From Stutzerimonas stutzeri (GTDB lineage: Bacteria; Pseudomonadota; Gammaproteobacteria; Pseudomonadales; Pseudomonadaceae): a DNA stretch of 46,715 nucleotides. Positions 24,611-34,187 of this stretch are shown here, piece by piece. The notes below the pieces were generated by a model. The model saw nothing but the letters and a program-made list of their open reading frames with translations. It did no database searches and was not told where the DNA came from. Location of the stretch: assembly GCF_000952685.1 (NCBI RefSeq), contig NZ_JYHV01000030.1, positions 1 through 46,715 on the forward strand, in the 5' to 3' direction. Each line of letters starts with the position of its first letter. The first letter of the stretch is position 1. A program made the translations under genes and the position numbers.

Positions 24611-27600
24611 ATGGCTTTTACCGATCCATTCATTCGCCGTCCGGTGCTGGCCAGCGTGATCAGCCTGTTGATCGTGCTGCTCGGCTTTCAGGCGTTCAAC
24701 AGCCTGGTGATTCGCCAATATCCGCAGATGGAGAGCGCGCTGATCACGGTGACCACCGCCTACCCCGGGGCCAACGCCGAAACCATCCAGGGCTATATCA
24801 CCCAGCCCCTGCAACAGAGTCTGGCCAGCGCCGAAGGCGTGGATTACATGACTTCGGTGAGCCAGCAGAACCTCTCGGTCATCTCGGTTTACGCGCGGAT
24901 CGGAGCCGATACCGACCGGCTCTACACCGAGCTGTTGAGCCAGGCCAACTCGGTGAAGAACCAGTTGCCGCAAGATGCCGAGGACCCGGTTCTGAACAAG
25001 CAGGCCGCCGATTCCACGGCGCTCATGTACATCAGCTTCTATAGCGAACAGCTGACCAATCCGCAGATCACCGATTACCTGTCTCGGGTCATCCAGCCGA
25101 AGTTGGCTACCCTGCCCGGGATGGCTGAGGCGGAGATCCTTGGCAATCAGGTGTTCGCCATGCGCCTCTGGCTGGATCCGGTGAAACTCGCCGCCTACGG
25201 CCTCTCCGCAAGCGATGTGAACGAGGCGGTGCGCAAGTACAACTTTCTAGCTGCCGCCGGTGAGGTGAAGGGGCAATACGTCGTCACCAGTATCAACGCT
25301 GACACGGAACTGAAAACGCCTGAGGCCTTCGCCGCCATACCGTTGAAGACCCAGGGCGATAGCCGCGTGCTGCTCGGCGACGTGGCGCGGGTGGAGATGG
25401 GCGCCGAAAGTTACAACGCAATCAGCTCTTTCGATGGCATTCCCTCGGTCTACATCGGTGTCAAGGGGACCCCCAGCGCAAACCCGCTGGACGTCATCAG
25501 GGAAGTGCGCGCGATCATGCCGGAGATCGAATCGCAACTGCCGCCAAGCTTGAAAGTCACCATCGCCTATGATGCGACACGCTTCATCCAGGCCTCCATT
25601 GACGAAGTAGTGAAAACGCTCGCCGAAGCAGTGGTCATCGTGATCGTTGTGGTGTTCCTGTTTCTGGGATCGCTGCGCTCGGTGCTGATTCCGGTGGTCA
25701 CCATTCCGCTTTCAATGATCGGCGTAATGTTCTTCATGCAAGCCATGGGCTACTCGATCAATCTGCTGACGCTGCTGGCCATGGTGCTGGCAATCGGGCT
25801 GGTAGTGGACGATGCGATCGTAGTGGTGGAAAACATCCATCGGCACATCGAGGAAGGCAAAACGCCGTTCCAGGCGGCCATTGATGGAGCACGTGAGATC
25901 GCCATGCCAGTGGTCACGATGACCATTACCCTGGCGGCCGTCTACGCGCCGATCGGCTTTCTGCAGGGTCTGACCGGTGCGCTATTCCAAGAATTCGCGC
26001 TGACATTGGCCGGTGCAGTGTTGATATCCGGCGTGGTCGCACTGACGCTGTCGCCGATGATGTGCTCGCGCTTGCTACGTCATGAAGAAAACCCGACGGG
26101 CCTGGCACACCGCCTGGATCTGGTCTTCGATCGATTGAAAGTGCGCTACCAGCGCGCGCTGCATGGCACGCTGAACACGCGTCCGGTGGTGCTGGTTTTC
26201 GCCCTGATCGTGCTCGGGCTGATTCCGGTACTGCTCAAGTTCACCGAAAGCGAACTGGCACCTGAGGAAGACCAGGGCATCATCTTCATGATGGCCAGCT
26301 CGCCGCAAACGGCCAACCTCAATTACCTGAACACCTATACCGATCAGTTCCTGGAGATTTTCAAGTCGTTCCCAGAGTACTACTCCTGGTTCCAGATCAA
26401 CGGCTTCAACGGCGTGCAGAGCGGCATTGGCGGGTTCCTGATGACGCCTTGGGACGAACGGGAACGAACCCAGATGGAAGTACTTCCGCTGGTCCAGGCA
26501 AAGATCGATCAGATCCCCGGGCTGCAAGTCTTCGGCTTCAACCTGCCCTCCCTGCCCGGCACCGGCGAGGGGCTGCCGTTCCAATTCGTGATCAACACGG
26601 CTAACGACTACGAATCCCTGCTGCAGGTCGCCGAGCGTATCAAGGAAAAAGCCGAGGCGTCCGGCAAGTTCGCTTTTCTCGATATCGATCTGGCGTTCGA
26701 CAAGCCAGAGATCGTCGTCGATATCGACCGTGAAAAAGCTGCACAGATGGGCGTGACGATGGAAGACCTCGGCATGACCCTGGCCACCCTGCTCGGCGAA
26801 AGCGAGATCAATCGTTTCACCATCGAGGGCCGCAGCTACAAGGTGATCGCCCAGGTCGAACAGGCCTATAGGGATAACCCGGGCTGGTTGAGCAATTACT
26901 ACGTGAAAAACGACCGGGACGAGATGTTACCGCTGTCCACCCTGATCACGGTTCATGACCGCGCACGGCCGACCCAGTTGGCACAGTTCCAACAACTCAA
27001 CGCGGCGACGATTCAGGGCTTCCCGATCGTCAGCATGGGCGAAGCCATCGACACGCTGCGCAGCATCGCTCAAGAAGAAGCACCACAGGGCTTCACGTTC
27101 GACTATGCCGGCGCATCGCGCCAGTACATCCAGGAAGGTACCGCCCTGTACACGACCTTCGCCCTCGCCCTGGCTGTCATCTTCCTGGTGCTGGCGGCGC
27201 AGTTCGAGAGCTTCCGCGATCCGCTGGTGATTCTTGTCACCGTACCGCTGTCCATCTGTGGCGCGCTGGTGCCATTGTTCCTGGGCCTGTCGAGTATGAA
27301 CATCTACACCCAGGTCGGGCTGGTGACGCTGATCGGTCTGATCAGCAAGCACGGCATCATGATCGTCGAGTTCGCCAACCAGCTGCGCCAGGAACGCGGA
27401 TTGAGCCGTCGCGAGGCCGTGGAAGAAGCGGCGGCGATCCGCTTGCGCCCGGTATTGATGACGACGGCGGCGACGGTATTCGGCATGGTGCCATTGATTC
27501 TAGCCAGCGGTGCGGGCGCGGTCAGTCGCTTCGATATCGGAATGGTAATCGCAACCGGCATGACGGTCGGCACGGTGTTCACGCTGTTCGTCCTGCCTGC

Positions 27601-27661
27601 CGTTTATACGATGCTGGCAAGCCCCGAGCGCGCCACGACGGCAGCTCAAACAGCAGCCTGA
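24611..27661 (+). CDS. mexW: RND multidrug efflux transporter (MexW-like)
   Basis: This inner-membrane proton-driven drug exporter has 1016 residues, close to MexW. It has the two-fold RND layout, with TM1 at the N-terminus, large periplasmic loops, and the proton-relay aspartates in TM4 (GLVVDDAIVVVEN, D400 and D401), plus a lysine in TM10 (LISKHGIMIVEF). It starts 28 bases after the adaptor gene. No outer-membrane channel gene follows, so it would use a separately encoded one such as OprM, as MexVW does. Substrates cannot be read from sequence. Confidence 0.87.
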   Translation: MAFTDPFIRRPVLASVISLLIVLLGFQAFNSLVIRQYPQMESALITVTTAYPGANAETIQGYITQPLQQSLASAEGVDYMTSVSQQNLSVISVYARIGADTDRLYTELLSQANSVKNQLPQDAEDPVLNKQAADSTALMYISFYSEQLTNPQITDYLSRVIQPKLATLPGMAEAEILGNQVFAMRLWLDPVKLAAYGLSASDVNEAVRKYNFLAAAGEVKGQYVVTSINADTELKTPEAFAAIPLKTQGDSRVLLGDVARVEMGAESYNAISSFDGIPSVYIGVKGTPSANPLDVIREVRAIMPEIESQLPPSLKVTIAYDATRFIQASIDEVVKTLAEAVVIVIVVVFLFLGSLRSVLIPVVTIPLSMIGVMFFMQAMGYSINLLTLLAMVLAIGLVVDDAIVVVENIHRHIEEGKTPFQAAIDGAREIAMPVVTMTITLAAVYAPIGFLQGLTGALFQEFALTLAGAVLISGVVALTLSPMMCSRLLRHEENPTGLAHRLDLVFDRLKVRYQRALHGTLNTRPVVLVFALIVLGLIPVLLKFTESELAPEEDQGIIFMMASSPQTANLNYLNTYTDQFLEIFKSFPEYYSWFQINGFNGVQSGIGGFLMTPWDERERTQMEVLPLVQAKIDQIPGLQVFGFNLPSLPGTGEGLPFQFVINTANDYESLLQVAERIKEKAEASGKFAFLDIDLAFDKPEIVVDIDREKAAQMGVTMEDLGMTLATLLGESEINRFTIEGRSYKVIAQVEQAYRDNPGWLSNYYVKNDRDEMLPLSTLITVHDRARPTQLAQFQQLNAATIQGFPIVSMGEAIDTLRSIAQEEAPQGFTFDYAGASRQYIQEGTALYTTFALALAVIFLVLAAQFESFRDPLVILVTVPLSICGALVPLFLGLSSMNIYTQVGLVTLIGLISKHGIMIVEFANQLRQERGLSRREAVEEAAAIRLRPVLMTTAATVFGMVPLILASGAGAVSRFDIGMVIATGMTVGTVFTLFVLPAVYTMLASPERATTAAQTAA

Positions 27662-27676
27662 GGCAAATCGGATATC

Positions 27677-27701
27677 CCATCCGCTCGCGCCGGGCGGATG
27701 G
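27677..27701 (+). terminator. hairpin after the RND pump
   Basis: CCATCCGC (27677-27684) pairs with GCGGATGG (27694-27701) around a 9-base loop, 15 bases after the transporter stop. It lacks a T-run. A convergent small gene begins just beyond it. Confidence 0.5.
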
Positions 27702-27717
27702 CTTGTATCAGGCGCGG

Positions 27718-27948
27718 CTAGCCTCGGCCCACCAAGCTTTGCGACATGCCGTACATGAATAACAATAGATCCTTATCGGGACGCGCTTCCCAAATCGAGG
27801 TTTGGGCCATGCGCGGAATCGGGCAGTGATCACTGACTTCGCTACGCGCCACTACCCTGGCGTCCGGTTCGCTCCATGCGGCGGCACACAGGGAGGCGAC
27901 ACCCAGTGAGCCGGCTAGAAACAATCCTCGTGCAAATTCAAGCTTCAT
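27718..27948 (-). CDS. small predicted secreted protein, function unknown
   Basis: This 76-residue protein starts with a signal peptide (MKLEFARGLFLAGSLGVASLCAAA), leaving a mature part of about 50 residues. The mature part holds a single cysteine (DHCPIPRM) and two aromatic-containing stretches (TSIWEARPDKDLLLFMYGM). AAGG with an 8-base spacer precedes ATG 27948; an upstream in-frame ATG at 27996 has no such site. I do not recognise the family. It lies alone between the pump and groEL, transcribed against the pump and in the same direction as groEL, but the groEL terminator separates them. Confidence 0.55.
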   Translation of the reverse strand: MKLEFARGLFLAGSLGVASLCAAAWSEPDARVVARSEVSDHCPIPRMAQTSIWEARPDKDLLLFMYGMSQSLVGRG

Positions 27949-28132
27949 CGCGCAAGCCTTTGTTATTAGGTGATTCGAATGCTCACCATAGTCCACAATC
28001 GAGCTGTGCGTTGAAGAAAATGATAAATGGTCAATTTTTGAGCAGAGCGCTCCGCTAACGCCGTATCAATTGGCGAGACAGGACGCTCACAGGCAGTAAC
28101 CGCTAGAACCTTCTGCGCGGAAAACCACGCAT

Positions 28133-28158
28133 AAAAAAGCCCCGCACTAGGCGGGGCT
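28133..28158 (-). terminator. rho-independent terminator of groES-groEL
   Basis: On the minus strand AGCCCCGC (28158-28151) pairs with GCGGGGCT (28145-28138) around a 5-base loop and is followed by a run of T residues (28138-28133). It lies 25 bases after the groEL stop codon. Confidence 0.92.
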
Positions 28159-28182
28159 CTTCATGTAGCGGGACCGGCTGGC

Positions 28183-29847
<1,665 letters not shown>

Positions 29848-29892
29848 TCAAATTCTGTTGATGGAACGCAGTTCGCTTAAAGCGAGCGCTGA

Positions 29893-30186
29893 TCAGGCTT
29901 CGACGACGGCGAGAATCTCGTTCTCGCTCATCACCAGCAGGTCTTCACCGTCGACCTTGACGGTGTTGCTGCCGGAGTAAGGGCCGAAGACGACCTTGTC
30001 ACCGACCTTGACGGCCAGGGCGCGTACTTCGCCGTTGTCCAGAACGCGGCCAGTGCCGACGGCGACGACTTCGCCACGGTTCGGCTTCTCGGCAGCGGAG
30101 CCCGGCAGAACGATACCGCCTGCGGTTTTGGTTTCTTCTTCGCTGCGGCGAATCACGACGCGGTCATGCAGAGGACGAAGCTTCAT
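29893..30186 (-). CDS. groES: co-chaperonin GroES
   Basis: This 97-residue heptameric lid of the GroEL chamber begins [31 protein letters not shown], which includes the mobile loop that contacts GroEL. It ends with [11 protein letters not shown]. The ribosome site AGGAGAG is strong. It is the first gene of the operon with groEL and follows a sigma-32-type promoter through a leader of about 140 bases. Confidence 0.99.
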   Translation of the reverse strand: MKLRPLHDRVVIRRSEEETKTAGGIVLPGSAAEKPNRGEVVAVGTGRVLDNGEVRALAVKVGDKVVFGPYSGSNTVKVDGEDLLVMSENEILAVVEA

Positions 30187-30296
30187 TGTCGATCTCTCCT
30201 AGTACAGTGGTTTCCATGCCGATGCATACTCATCGGCGGGTTGGGCAAATCCGGCGGTGCCGGTTGCGGCCCGCAATGCGAGCCGCAGAAGACGGA

Positions 30297-30312
30297 CTGT
30301 CGAACACGACAG
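30297..30312 (-). other. small hairpin in the groES leader
   Basis: CTGTCG (30297-30302) and CGACAG (30307-30312) form a perfect 6-bp stem around AACA. It lies between the heat-shock promoter and groES. It is not a CIRCE element. It may affect mRNA stability, or be chance. Confidence 0.3.
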
Positions 30313-30330
30313 CGACCTTGCGGTGACCGC

Positions 30331-30360
30331 TACATGCGGGCGCGGAAAAATGATTTCAAG
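30331..30360 (-). promoter_or_regulatory. sigma-32 heat-shock promoter of groES-groEL
   Basis: On the minus strand CTTGAAA (30360-30354) is a perfect sigma-32 -35 box. After a 13-base spacer, CCCGCATGTA (30340-30331) resembles the CCCCATnTA -10 box. The promoter is oriented towards groES, about 145 bases upstream of its start. Confidence 0.82.
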
Positions 30361-30394
30361 GGCGCATGGCTGATTTTTTTTGAATTGAGAAATG

Positions 30395-30421
30395 AAAAAG
30401 GCATGCCTGTGCATGCCTTTT
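30395..30421 (-). terminator. rho-independent terminator after fxsA
   Basis: AAAAGGCATGC (30396-30406) and GCATGCCTTTT (30411-30421) form a perfect 11-bp stem with a 4-base loop. Reading on the minus strand the stem ends in a T-run. It lies 15 bases after the fxsA stop and insulates the groE promoter. Confidence 0.9.
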
Positions 30422-30436
30422 CTCGAACGGTCAGCA

Positions 30437-30901
30437 TCACTTGTCGCGACGCTCCCACTCGCCCTCGATCACATTCGGTCGCTGGGGTCCGGCGTGACGC
30501 TCCTGTTGCTGACGCAGATCATCGGCAAAAGCACGACGGCGTTGGGCCTGAGCCTCGACACGACGGCCGACGAAACGGAGAAACAGCTTGCGCGACGGCG
30601 GAAACAGCACCAGCAGCGCGACGATGTCGCTGAGAAAGCCCGGCAGGAACAACAAGCCGCCAGCGACGGCCATCATCAGTCCCTGAAGCATCTCCTGCTC
30701 CGGCAGCTCGCCACGAGCCAACCGCTCACGTGCACGCCAGGCGGTGGCAAAGCCTGCCAGACGCAAAAGCAGGATGCCGGCCATGCCGCTGATAATCAGC
30801 AACAGTATGGTCGGCAATACGCCAATCGAGCTGCCGACCTTGATCAACAACGCCAACTCAGCCAGCGGAAACAGAAGAAACAGCAGTAAGAAAATACGCA
30901 T
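30437..30901 (-). CDS. fxsA: FxsA family membrane protein
   Basis: This 154-residue inner-membrane protein has about four hydrophobic segments. It begins MRIFLLLFLLFPLAELALLIKVGSSIG and contains the GGLLFLPGFLSDIVALLVLFPPSR block typical of FxsA. In E. coli FxsA overproduction relieves F-plasmid exclusion of phage T7; its cellular role is unclear. AAGGA precedes the ATG. The hydrophilic C-terminal tail (about 105-154) is rich in Arg and Gln and may face the cytosol. It lies upstream of groES-groEL on the same strand but ends at a terminator before the groE promoter. Confidence 0.92.
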   Translation of the reverse strand: MRIFLLLFLLFPLAELALLIKVGSSIGVLPTILLLIISGMAGILLLRLAGFATAWRARERLARGELPEQEMLQGLMMAVAGGLLFLPGFLSDIVALLVLFPPSRKLFLRFVGRRVEAQAQRRRAFADDLRQQQERHAGPQRPNVIEGEWERRDK

Positions 30902-31027
30902 CGATAGTCCTTGACGGAAGAACGGCTTCCGATTTCGTGTAGATGACGGCAGCCTGAACCGAATTCAACCCATCGAGAGAACAGGCTGTAACCGGATTAT
31001 TCACCCCTGCGCTTACGCCAGGCTGAA

Positions 31028-31732
31028 TCAGCGCCGCGCCATCGCGACTAACGCCTGCCGCACCGCGCCCGCGTTGTGGCACGGATCTGGAAATGCCAGC
31101 CAGTGTATGGCCTGACCGATGCGCAGGTGAAAGCCTTCGCTGTCGATACCGACCATGCTGGCTTCAGGCGCTGATGGCAGGCCTGCCCGTACGACGTAAT
31201 GGGCTATCGCCGCGGCATGGTCGCTGTTCATGTGATCGAGCATCTCGCCCTCGCCACCGTCCGTCTGCGCAAATGGATTGGCCTGCGCCACGTCGTCCAA
31301 CCAGTGAATCGCGCCGAAGCCCCCGATGTAGCGCCAGCGCACCGGTTGCAGCACCCAGAAGTCGAAATCATGCGCGCGATGGTAGTCACGCGACTCCGGG
31401 AAATAGCGGTAGTAGCGCTGCGCCGCAGCGTCTACGGCCTGTGCCCCGGTGAGCACCCTAGCCTCCGCCAGTACGGTAAGACGACCGTTGGCCTGCACAT
31501 CTTCTACACCGCGCTCGGCGATCAACAACGAGCAGCGCGGGTCAGCCTGGAGGTTCTTGGTGTGCTGAGCGATTCGACTGATCAGGATCAGCGGCCAGCC
31601 TTGCTCGCTCAGGCAGTAGGGGACTGCGGAGCCGAAAGGAAATCCGGGCATGCTCTTGGAGTGCGTCGAGAGCACGCCGCGGTATTCCTTGAGCAGGAGT
31701 TGTCGGGCATGCTTGGCGGCTTCAGCGCTCAC
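31028..31732 (-). CDS. HugZ-type pyridoxamine-phosphate-oxidase-fold protein with DUF2470
   Basis: This 234-residue cytosolic protein has an N-terminal split-barrel flavin-oxidase-like domain (GVLSTHSKSMPGFPFGSAVPYCLSEQGWPLILIS, HTKNLQADPRCSLLI) and a C-terminal DUF2470 domain (MLDHMNSDHAAAIAHYV, then VGIDSEGFHLRIG). This arrangement is that of HugZ haem-degrading proteins and relatives in pseudomonads. Haem binding in HugZ uses a C-terminal histidine that I cannot confirm here. The start is a GTG at 31732, supported by GAGGA upstream. It could degrade haem or bind flavin; no haem-uptake genes are adjacent. It is divergent from the SDR gene. Confidence 0.78.
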   Translation of the reverse strand: MSAEAAKHARQLLLKEYRGVLSTHSKSMPGFPFGSAVPYCLSEQGWPLILISRIAQHTKNLQADPRCSLLIAERGVEDVQANGRLTVLAEARVLTGAQAVDAAAQRYYRYFPESRDYHRAHDFDFWVLQPVRWRYIGGFGAIHWLDDVAQANPFAQTDGGEGEMLDHMNSDHAAAIAHYVVRAGLPSAPEASMVGIDSEGFHLRIGQAIHWLAFPDPCHNAGAVRQALVAMARR

Positions 31733-31831
31733 GGTGTTCCTCGAAGGCTTATCTGATTCAACGGGCCACCAGCATAACGGTTTCGTCGGCGGGCGTCGTT
31801 TACCGGCATCCTCATCAAGAAGGAATGGTCC

Positions 31832-32590
31832 ATGCAGTTAAAAGACAAGATCATCATCATCACGGGCGGCGGTCAGGGGCTGGGACGTGCGATGGGTGAA
31901 TACCTCGCCGGCAAGGGCGCCCGCCTTGCGCTGGTGGACCTCAACCAGGAGCGTCTGGATGAGGCCGTGGCAGCGTGCAAGAGCGCCGGCGGCGATGCGC
32001 GGGCCTATCTATGCAACGTCGCCAACGAAGAACAGGTCAGCCATATGGTTGCCCAAGTCAGCGAAGATTTCGGCGGACTGGATGGCTTGGTCAACAATGC
32101 CGGCATCCTGCGCGACGCCCTGACCATCAAACTCAAGGATGGCGAACTGTCGAAGATGAGCCTGGCACAGTGGCAGGCGGTAATCGACGTCAACCTGACC
32201 GGCGTGTTCCTCTGCACCCGCGAAGTGGCCGCGAAAATGATCGAACTGAAGCGCCAAGGTGCGATCGTCAACATCTCTTCGATCTCACGCGCCGGCAACA
32301 TGGGCCAGGCGAACTATTCGGCCGCCAAGGCTGGCGTTGCAGCGGATACGGTTGTCTGGGCCAAGGAACTGGCGCGCTATGGCATACGGGTGGCTGGCGT
32401 CGCACCCGGATTCATCGAGACTGAGATGGTCGCCAGTATGAAGCCCGAAGCACTCGAAAAGATGACTGCCGGTATTCCGCTCAAGCGACTCGGCAAACCG
32501 ATGGAGATCGCTCATTCGGTCGCCTACATCTTCGAGAACGACTATTACACCGGACGCATTCTTGAGCTGGACGGCGGCTTGCGGATGTAA
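31832..32590 (+). CDS. short-chain dehydrogenase/reductase, FabG-like
   Basis: This 252-residue NAD(P)-dependent oxidoreductase has the classical SDR features: TGGGQGLG cofactor loop (11-18), VDLN at the end of the second strand (favouring NAD(H) or an undecided preference), NNAG (88-91), and a catalytic set N121, S149, Y162 and K166 (YSAAK). The C-terminus LELDGGLRM is typical of FabG-like enzymes. Its substrate is unknown; fatty-acid synthesis seems unlikely because no fab genes are nearby. AAGGA precedes the ATG. Confidence 0.87.
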   Translation: MQLKDKIIIITGGGQGLGRAMGEYLAGKGARLALVDLNQERLDEAVAACKSAGGDARAYLCNVANEEQVSHMVAQVSEDFGGLDGLVNNAGILRDALTIKLKDGELSKMSLAQWQAVIDVNLTGVFLCTREVAAKMIELKRQGAIVNISSISRAGNMGQANYSAAKAGVAADTVVWAKELARYGIRVAGVAPGFIETEMVASMKPEALEKMTAGIPLKRLGKPMEIAHSVAYIFENDYYTGRILELDGGLRM

Positions 32591-32608
32591 CGCGGCGACA
32601 CCAGGCCA

Positions 32609-32646
32609 AGCTGCAAGTCGAAGCGCTCGTCGCTCTTCTTGCAGCT
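32609..32646. terminator. possible bidirectional hairpin between the SDR and DUF481 genes
   Basis: AGCTGCAAG (32609-32617) and CTTGCAGCT (32638-32646) form a perfect 9-bp stem, with a further AGCG/CGCT pairing inside the loop. It lies between two convergent genes. There is no T-run, so the terminator role is tentative. Confidence 0.45.
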
Positions 32647-32649
32647 GAT

Positions 32650-33654
32650 TTACCAGCCCACCCCAAAGCCGATGCTGTAACGCGTTTCATCCATGTCGCT
32701 TTCAGCACCGCTGACGATGTCCTTTTCGGCTTTCATGTTCAACGAGGCCCAGTCGGTGACCTTGTAACGCAATCCCACCTCTGCATCGAGTTCGTAATCG
32801 GCGACGTTTTCCAGCGGTTTGCCAATCTCCCCGTTGCTGAACAGCTCAAACGTCTTACCCACCAGATAACGGTTGTACTTCCACTTCATTGCCAGCGAGT
32901 AGAAATTTTCCGTGCCACCATCGGCGAATTCATAATCACTGCGGTTGATCAGCGAGGCCAGGGAGAAGGCGCCCAGATCGTTATCCCAGAATTGATAACC
33001 CGGGCCGGTACCCAGTGTGCGCTGGCGACGGACGTCTTCCACCTTGTCGCGCTTGTACTCCAGACGCCCCTGCCAGAACCAGTGCTCATCGAGGAATCGA
33101 TCGAGCGCATATTCGGCGTCCCAATTGTCCGTCGCAGTAACGCCGTCGCGATATTCGCGGTTGTAATTGGCCGTCGCGTTGTGCCGCCAGAGGCCATGGC
33201 GTGCGGAAGTATCGAAGGAGACGTCGTAGTCGTCGGTATCGGTTTCGGCGCGCTTGTAATCCATCGCCACATCGATGTTGCCCTTCCAGGTCAGATCCTG
33301 GATCAGCGGTTTCGGATGAATGATCTGGGTGATGCTGGAAAGCGGGACCGTACGCGGTACCCCGCCGTTGCTAAGTGTGACCTTGCCATCGTCGGCGGCC
33401 TGGAGCGACTTGGCTAGTTCCCCGGTCACATCGTCCTGTTTGACCAGCAGTTGCTGGTTGCTTTCCAGTGTCGCGACCTGGCTCCATTTCACCGGAATCG
33501 AGCCGCCATAGTCGGTTTCGATCAGCAATTTTCCACCATCGAGCACGCTGATCTTGCCGGTCAGGCGATCGCCATTCTTAAGCCAGACGGTATCGGCGAG
33601 CGATGGCAAGGAGAAGAGCGAAAGTGATACGCAAAGCAAGGTTCTGGAAAACAT
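32650..33654 (-). CDS. DUF481 (YdiY-like) outer-membrane protein
   Basis: This 334-residue protein has a signal peptide (MFSRTLLCVSLSLFSLPSLA, cleavage before DTVW). A small N-terminal domain of about 90 residues (VWLKNGDRLTGKISVLDGGKLLIETDYGG), resembling LSM-like or SH3-like folds, precedes a predicted beta-barrel of DUF481 type that ends in tryptophan (RYSIGFGVGW), the usual barrel-assembly signal. The first methionine upstream would add 47 non-signal residues, so I chose ATG 33654, although it lacks a clear ribosome site. The role is unknown; related YdiY of E. coli is acid-inducible. Its promoter appears to be at 33697-33724. Confidence 0.78.
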   Translation of the reverse strand: MFSRTLLCVSLSLFSLPSLADTVWLKNGDRLTGKISVLDGGKLLIETDYGGSIPVKWSQVATLESNQQLLVKQDDVTGELAKSLQAADDGKVTLSNGGVPRTVPLSSITQIIHPKPLIQDLTWKGNIDVAMDYKRAETDTDDYDVSFDTSARHGLWRHNATANYNREYRDGVTATDNWDAEYALDRFLDEHWFWQGRLEYKRDKVEDVRRQRTLGTGPGYQFWDNDLGAFSLASLINRSDYEFADGGTENFYSLAMKWKYNRYLVGKTFELFSNGEIGKPLENVADYELDAEVGLRYKVTDWASLNMKAEKDIVSGAESDMDETRYSIGFGVGW

Positions 33655-33696
33655 AGAAGGCTGAATTTCTGGACAGATGGGGATAGAAAGGCTGGC

Positions 33697-33724
33697 ATTA
33701 TCCTTATGCGTTGAATCACAGCAA
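33697..33724 (-). promoter_or_regulatory. possible sigma-70 promoter of the DUF481 gene
   Basis: On the minus strand TTGCTG (33724-33719) and GATAAT (33702-33697) are 16 bases apart. The -10 box matches 5 of 6, the -35 box 3 of 6. The leader before ATG 33654 would be about 36 bases. Confidence 0.4.
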
Positions 33725-33793
33725 GCACTGACCGCCGAATAGCAACCGAGTTCAGCCAAGAGAGCTCCAAGCCCCATACGCACAGGACATTCC

Positions 33794-34153
33794 ATGATCG
33801 AACAACCCCCTCTGCTACCGCCTGCGGCCGACGCCGAATCGCGCCGCGCGGCTGTTTATCTGGTCATGGCGCAAATCCCTGAGGGCAAAGTGGTGAGCTA
33901 TGGCGAACTGGCCAGCATGGCCGGGCTGGGTCGCGCGGCGCGTTGGGTTGGTCGGCTGATGTCGCAATTGCCCGAGGGCACCCGCCTACCTTGGCATAGG
34001 GTAATCGCAGCCGGCGGACGACTCAGCCTACCCGCGGGAAGCGCCGCCGGACATGAGCAGCGCATGCGCCTGCGTGCCGAGGGGATAACCATCGTCAATG
34101 ACCGCGTGGACATACGTCGACATGGCTGGCATTCGGCGGAGCACAGCGGGTAG
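33794..34153 (+). CDS. alkyltransferase-like (ATL) DNA-damage protein
   Basis: This 119-residue protein matches the DNA-binding domain of O6-alkylguanine-DNA alkyltransferases (VVSYGELASMAGLGRAARWVGRLM). The active-site PCHR is replaced by PWHR (W67), so it cannot accept an alkyl group. Such ATL proteins bind O6-alkylguanine and pass the lesion to nucleotide excision repair. The helix-turn-helix with the arginine finger (GRAARWVG) is kept. AGGA precedes ATG 33794. It is followed 34 bases later by ampG, but co-transcription may be incidental. Confidence 0.88.
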   Translation: MIEQPPLLPPAADAESRRAAVYLVMAQIPEGKVVSYGELASMAGLGRAARWVGRLMSQLPEGTRLPWHRVIAAGGRLSLPAGSAAGHEQRMRLRAEGITIVNDRVDIRRHGWHSAEHSG

Positions 34154-34187
34154 AGTGCGCGCTTCATGTTTATAACCGTCTTGTCAT

